In this document: positions 6,790 through 10,226 of the stretch, piece by piece
Layout of the letters: the number at the start of each line of letters is the position of its first letter
Position numbering within the stretch: position 1 is the stretch's first letter
Source: an uncultured Ruminococcus sp.
Lineage (GTDB): Bacteria; Bacillota; Clostridia; Oscillospirales; Ruminococcaceae
Direction: 5' to 3'
Assembly (NCBI GenBank): GCA_937901485.1
Contig: CALGTT010000338.1
Location: 1 to 10,226, forward strand
DNA length: 10,226 bases
The notes under the pieces: model-generated
Database searches by the model: none
What the model was told of the DNA's origin: nothing
The model's input: only the letters and a program-made list of their open reading frames with translations
Position numbers and translations under genes: made by a program

Positions 6790-7599
6790 TTATTCCCGGA
6801 TTCCTGTCATTCTCATGTTCAAAGCAGTGATGGCTTCGGGCAGTTCACGGATGCTGTCAATGACCATATCCGCACCGGCTTCCATATATTTTTTCGCAGT
6901 TTCGCACTTTCTTTGTGCAAGCTCATCCGGATGCATGGTGTCATATTCCTCCTGCGTCAGACCGAGCAGATTCGAGCCTGTCAGGATCCCGATGCTCCAC
7001 GCACCGGCGTTTTTGCCCTCCAGAATATCGGCAATGGTATCACCAATCTTAACAACACTTGTCACCGGGTATACATTCATCTGCCGCATACACGCAAAGA
7101 GCATGAAGGGTGTTGGTCTGCCGAGTCCTGTCACATCGGGGGTGATCACACAGTCCGGTGTATAGCCCGCAGCGGATGCAGCGGGGATCACATGCTGCAT
7201 CATTTCTGCATTGTAACCGGTGGTTGAACCGATCTTTACACCCATTTTCCGGAGCTGTTCCATCGTTTCCACTACGCCGGCAATGGGCTTGCTGTATTCT
7301 GCCACGACCTGTGCAAGACGTGCTTCAAACTGTTCGTAGAGCGCTGTGACATCTTCTTCATTCCAGCTTCTGCCATATTCTGCATTCCACTGCTCAGATG
7401 CGGATGCAAGGGACAAAAGGCTGCGGATATGGGCTTTCTTTTCCATGCCCATCGGGCCGTTGATCTGTGCACGGGTGAGGGCAATTCCGACGTTGCGGAA
7501 AATTTCCTCAAATACGACCATCGGTGCGGAAGAACCATAGTCCACGGTTGTGCCTGCCCAGTCAAATACGGCAAGCTGAATTCTGTTTGCTGTGTTCAT
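6790..7599 (-). CDS. phnX: Phosphonoacetaldehyde hydrolase (phosphonatase) PhnX
   Basis: PhnX splits phosphonoacetaldehyde, the product of PhnW, into acetaldehyde and phosphate. It belongs to the HAD superfamily and forms a Schiff base with its substrate. The 269-residue length is normal. FDWAGTTVDYG at 12-22 carries the nucleophile Asp13. The cap element GPMGMEKKAHI at 48-58 carries the Schiff-base lysine (Lys54 by alignment to the family) and the conserved His57. Further HAD motifs are STTGYN, GRPTPFM and VVKIGDTIADILEGKNAG. The frame is open to an ATG at 7713, but that part overlaps phnW. ATG 7608 is only 2 nt from the AAAGGA site, so ATG 7599 (MNTANRIQ) is preferred; 7608 remains possible. 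The gene lies about 20 bp after phnW and shows no damage. Confidence 0.93.
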   Translation of the reverse strand: MNTANRIQLAVFDWAGTTVDYGSSAPMVVFEEIFRNVGIALTRAQINGPMGMEKKAHIRSLLSLASASEQWNAEYGRSWNEEDVTALYEQFEARLAQVVAEYSKPIAGVVETMEQLRKMGVKIGSTTGYNAEMMQHVIPAASAAGYTPDCVITPDVTGLGRPTPFMLFACMRQMNVYPVTSVVKIGDTIADILEGKNAGAWSIGILTGSNLLGLTQEEYDTMHPDELAQRKCETAKKYMEAGADMVIDSIRELPEAITALNMRMTGIRE

Positions 7600-7618
7600 G
7601 CGTTTCATGTCCTTTCTG

Positions 7619-8440
7619 TTACTTTGCGAGAAATTCCGCGAAAATACCGCAGAGCTTTTCAATATCTTCAGGATAGATTTCACCGATGTTGCCGATCCGG
7701 AATACATCAGCATCCGTTACCTTTCCGGGGTAGATCGCATAGCCTCTTTCTTTGATGAAACTGTACATTTCTTCAAAGGAGAAGTCCGCCCTGTCCGGAT
7801 ACAGGAATGTGGTAATGATCGGACTTTGGTTGTGATCAAGATAGGTCTGGAAACCAAGATTTCTCATCTTCTCGATCAGCATACGGTTATTTTCGCTGTA
7901 ACGTGCAAATCTTGCCGGAACACCGCCCTCTGCTTCCAGTTCTGCAAGTGCCTTTTCAAACGCAAGTACCACATGGGTAGGAGAGGTGAAACGCCACTTT
8001 CCGTCCGTTTCCATGCCCTTCCACTGGTCATAGAGGTCAAGAGAAAGGCTGACTGCATTGCCCTCGCACTTTGTAAGCTCACTTCTGCGGCAGAGAATGA
8101 ATGAAAAACCGGGAACGCCCTGAATGCATTTGTTGGCGGAGCTGATGAGGAAATCAATGCCGAGAGCTGTCATATCAATCTCCACACCGCCGAAACTGGA
8201 CATGGCATCTACAATGAACTTTCTGCCAAAACGCTTGACCGCCTCTGCGACGGAAGCAATGTCATTGAGAATTCCCGAGGTCGTTTCACAATGCACCATG
8301 GAAACATGGGTAATATCGGGATCGTTTTCAATTTCTTCTGCAATTACAGCAGCATCGGGGATTTCGTTGTAGGGAAAGCGGAGGATCTTGTAGGAAAGCC
8401 CTGCGTGCTTTGCAATCTCTTCCATACGCTCACCGTATGA
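7619..8440 (-). pseudogene. phnW: 2-aminoethylphosphonate-pyruvate transaminase PhnW, N-terminus lost
   Basis: PhnW is a PLP enzyme that converts 2-aminoethylphosphonate and pyruvate into phosphonoacetaldehyde and alanine, feeding PhnX. About 273 residues match the family, from YGERMEEIAKHAG to the C-terminus, including VHCETTSGILND, the FIVDAMSSFGG Asp element and the PLP-lysine motif ISSANKCIQGVPG. Full-length enzymes have about 365 residues, so roughly 90 N-terminal residues, including part of the substrate-binding region, are missing. At about 8434-8447 the sequence switches to the end of the permease, in a different frame. An open frame runs up to an ATG at 8497, but its first 18 or so codons are permease DNA read out of frame. 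The internal ATG at 8425 has no evident ribosome site. The remaining part is undamaged, which suggests a recent deletion or an assembly joint. Confidence 0.85.
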
Positions 8441-9680
8441 GTACTGCGAAGCTATTCTGAAGAAATGTTCCTCTGAATGTAAGCAGATACGCCACACCGA
8501 GCACCATACCGGGGATGGTGTTGGTGATCAGGGATACCGTATCGGGAATCTTTCCGTAATGGCGATGTTCACCCCTTCTTGCAGAAACAAGTGCTGTGCT
8601 GTACACAATCAGCGAACCGAGCATGGCAGTCAGAAATGCCACAAGCAGGGAATTGCGGTAAACACTCATCAGTGTATCATCACAGAAAATCTCCGTCACA
8701 TGCTCTATGGTGAGATTCATGCGGTACGGCCACTGGTGCACAAACGGCACCAGGAAAATGACTGCAAATACGGACAGGATGCATAGGATGATGATGCCGG
8801 AGAGAATGCCAGCTGTCCAGTCCCTTGCATGGTTTTTCGTCAGTTCGATCACGGAAATTTTGTTGTAGCGGATATTATATCTGTTCAGGTAGGTGATGAG
8901 GAAGATGCTCAAAACGGACGGCAGCAGCATGATGATGGAAATCGCCGATCCTGTGTTGAAATCCGGCAGACTTCCCAGCATTTCATTGTAGAGTCTGGTT
9001 GAAAGAAGATCGACATTACCTGCAAGTGCCGCAGGGATGCCATAATCCGTAAAGCTTAATGTAAAGCTCTGGATGAAAGATATGGCAAATGTGCTGATGA
9101 GGGGGATGATGATCGTATTGAGAAAGCTTTTCAGTACGCCATCTCCCATCACACGGGACACGATCATGAACTTCTTGTCGATATATCCCATGGTGTTGTT
9201 GATCAGCATAAAGGAGATGGGCAGGGTGTAGATCACATAGCCGATAATCAGTCCTGCAACGCCGTAAATATCAATGATCTGCGTACCAAAGAGCTTTGTG
9301 ATCAGTCCCTGCTTGCCAAAGGAATAAATGATGGCAAAACCATAGGTGATAGTTGGCAGCAGCATGGGGAGCATGACCAGTGCGGCAATTATTTTTTTAA
9401 TTTTTTTATGAATGTTGGTGTAGTTCACAGCATATGCCGGAATGAATGCAAGTACTGTCGTAATGATGCCGCTTGCCGCAGAAACCAAGACACTGTTGAG
9501 GAACGCTTTGAAAATGCTCCCGCCTGCGAACAGGTGCGTATAATACTCCAGTGTCACCCCATCATCGCCGTACACGGATTTTGCAAGAATGGTGACCATC
9601 GGGAGAAGCAGGAAGAAACCGAACAGCAGAGCGGTGAAAATGAGAATCACGATCTGCGGGGAGAATTTTTTCTTACTCAT
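8430..9680 (-). pseudogene. Fused ABC permease for 2-aminoethylphosphonate, C-terminus lost
   Basis: This is a double-permease subunit of the kind found in AEP importers (PhnU/PhnV-like, also resembling iron(III) FbpB permeases). The role is inferred from neighbouring phnW and phnX. 416 residues remain of about 540-570 expected. The first half has about six membrane helices and an EAA loop at about 161-194 (VMGDGVLKSFLNTIIIPL). The second half starts at about residue 288. The protein breaks off after the conserved GMVLGVAYLL and FAVLI, then one foreign codon and TGA, so the second EAA loop and last helices are gone. The start at ATG 9680 (MSKKKFSP) is chosen because AAGGAC lies 6 nt before it. 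The frame is open to 9731, but that part looks like upstream gene sequence. No ATPase or binding-protein gene is left upstream. Confidence 0.82.
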
Positions 9681-9727
9681 ACTGCCGTCCTTACTGTTTC
9701 TGCATCGCCGAACAATGCAAGAATGTT
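9677..9727 (-). pseudogene. Possible C-terminal tail of the lost upstream gene
   Basis: On the minus strand a frame reading NILALFGDAETVRTAV ends in a TGA that overlaps the permease ATG by 4 bp (ATGA). This is the coupling expected for an upstream operon gene such as the transporter ATPase (PhnT type). Only the tail is left, and it is too short for a homology call. Further upstream the frame runs antisense to the DUF234 ATPase. It may be chance. Confidence 0.22.
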
Positions 9728-10226
9728 GCAAGGTTGTGTGCTGTTACAGGCGGTATGTCTGCTTTGCTGAATGATTATGATGAGAATAAATCCTTTTCCG
9801 ATAACCTGAATGACTGGATATCAACAGACTCCATGCTGTACCGCCTGATGCCGCAGATGCTCAGCGAACAGTTCCGAACCCCAGAATCTTATCATGCAAT
9901 TCTGTATGCGATTGCAACAGGGAAGCACCGCTTAAGTGAAATTGCAAAGCACATGGCTGTTCCGAACAATCAATGCAAGAAGTATCTTGTTGCACTGATT
10001 GCGGCTGGCTTGATTGCAGTCAAGGAGCACCACTACTCTATCCTCAACTCCTATGTGGATTTCTGGCACAGATTCTTTTATCTTAACGCAAGCAGATTGG
10101 TTACAGCGCCGTGTGATGTTACAAATGGAATTCTGTCACAGCTCGATGAATTTGCACTGGAGAAGCAGTTGCCCGAATGCATAAAGAAACTGCCGTTTGA
10201 CATCCCGAAGGACGCAAAACGGCAGT
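9719..10226 (+). pseudogene. AAA-type ATPase, DUF234 family, C-terminal part only
   Basis: An open frame of about 169 codons reads from about 9719 to the window edge without a stop. It begins KNVARLCAVTGGMSALL, which matches the '.YAVTGGIP.YL' segment that follows the nucleotide-binding domain in archaeal-type ATPases (COG1672 style). LYRLMPQMLSEQFRTPESYHAILYAIATG and the winged-helix GKHRLSEIAKHM then lead into the DUF234-like tail (SYVDFWHRFFY). The Walker A and B part, at least 200 residues, is missing because the sequence switches to the phn operon at about 9700-9720. No start codon or ribosome site precedes it; the first in-frame ATG is 9755. It points toward the window edge and may continue. 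Family members are common accessory genes in Clostridia with unclear function. It may be a remnant or the product of a chimeric joint. Confidence 0.7.

Noticed and set aside
7600..7713. N-terminal extension of phnX to an upstream ATG
   Set aside because: The extra 38 residues overlap the phnW C-terminus in another frame and are absent from the family. The ribosome site lies just before the ATG at 7608/7599.
9681..9731. N-terminal extension of the permease
   Set aside because: The 17 extra residues (MQHSCIVRRCRN…) are hydrophilic and unlike the family. A good AAGGAC site precedes ATG 9680.
1..10226. CRISPR arrays, tRNA or rRNA genes, toxin-antitoxin or defence modules
   Set aside because: I saw no regularly spaced repeats, no cloverleaf-like segments, no conserved rRNA stretches and no toxin or defence domains. 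The DUF234 ATPase fragment alone does not support a defence call.

Overview
The window looks like part of the chromosome of a Gram-positive gut or rumen-type Clostridia, probably Ruminococcus/Oscillospiraceae-like. The evidence is the protein flavour: a lipoprotein PstS with Clostridia-type domain order, PhoP/PhoR-type regulators directly behind phoU, and a 'GKHRLSEIAK'-type DUF234 ATPase. Purine-rich Shine-Dalgarno sites and roughly even GC content fit this. The taxon is an inference.

Almost everything is on the minus strand, so the biological order runs from high to low coordinates. First comes a phosphonate (2-aminoethylphosphonate, AEP) block: a fused-type ABC permease (9680-8430), phnW (about 8440-7619) and phnX (7599-6790). 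A 185-bp intergenic region (6605-6789) follows, with a strong hairpin and a TATAAT promoter preceded by TTTTACG repeats that may be Pho boxes. Then comes a complete-order phosphate operon: pstS, pstC, pstA, pstB, phoU, a PhoP/PhoB-type response regulator and a PhoR-type histidine kinase. Gaps within it are 19 bp or less, or there is a 4-bp ATGA overlap. A possible 26-residue ORF and a terminator-like hairpin close the left end. At the right edge, on the plus strand, lies the C-terminal part of an unrelated AAA-type ATPase (DUF234 family).

Together the genes form a phosphorus-scavenging locus. PstSCAB imports phosphate, PhoU and the two-component system sense and control it, and the AEP permease, PhnW and PhnX would import AEP and release phosphate and acetaldehyde from it.

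The unusual part is that several genes are broken. pstC has about 80 bp in the middle replaced by foreign-looking sequence, which puts the two halves out of frame. The AEP permease has lost its C-terminus and phnW its N-terminus at one shared out-of-frame junction. The permease's upstream partners are missing, replaced by an N-terminally truncated ATPase in the opposite orientation. All other genes are intact, so these are either recent rearrangements or chimeric assembly joints. The kinase also has Lys in place of the usual Glu/Asp next to its phospho-histidine, and PstS has its two half-domains in swapped (circularly permuted) order. I found no convincing previously undescribed multi-gene system, and no tRNA, rRNA, CRISPR array or transposase.
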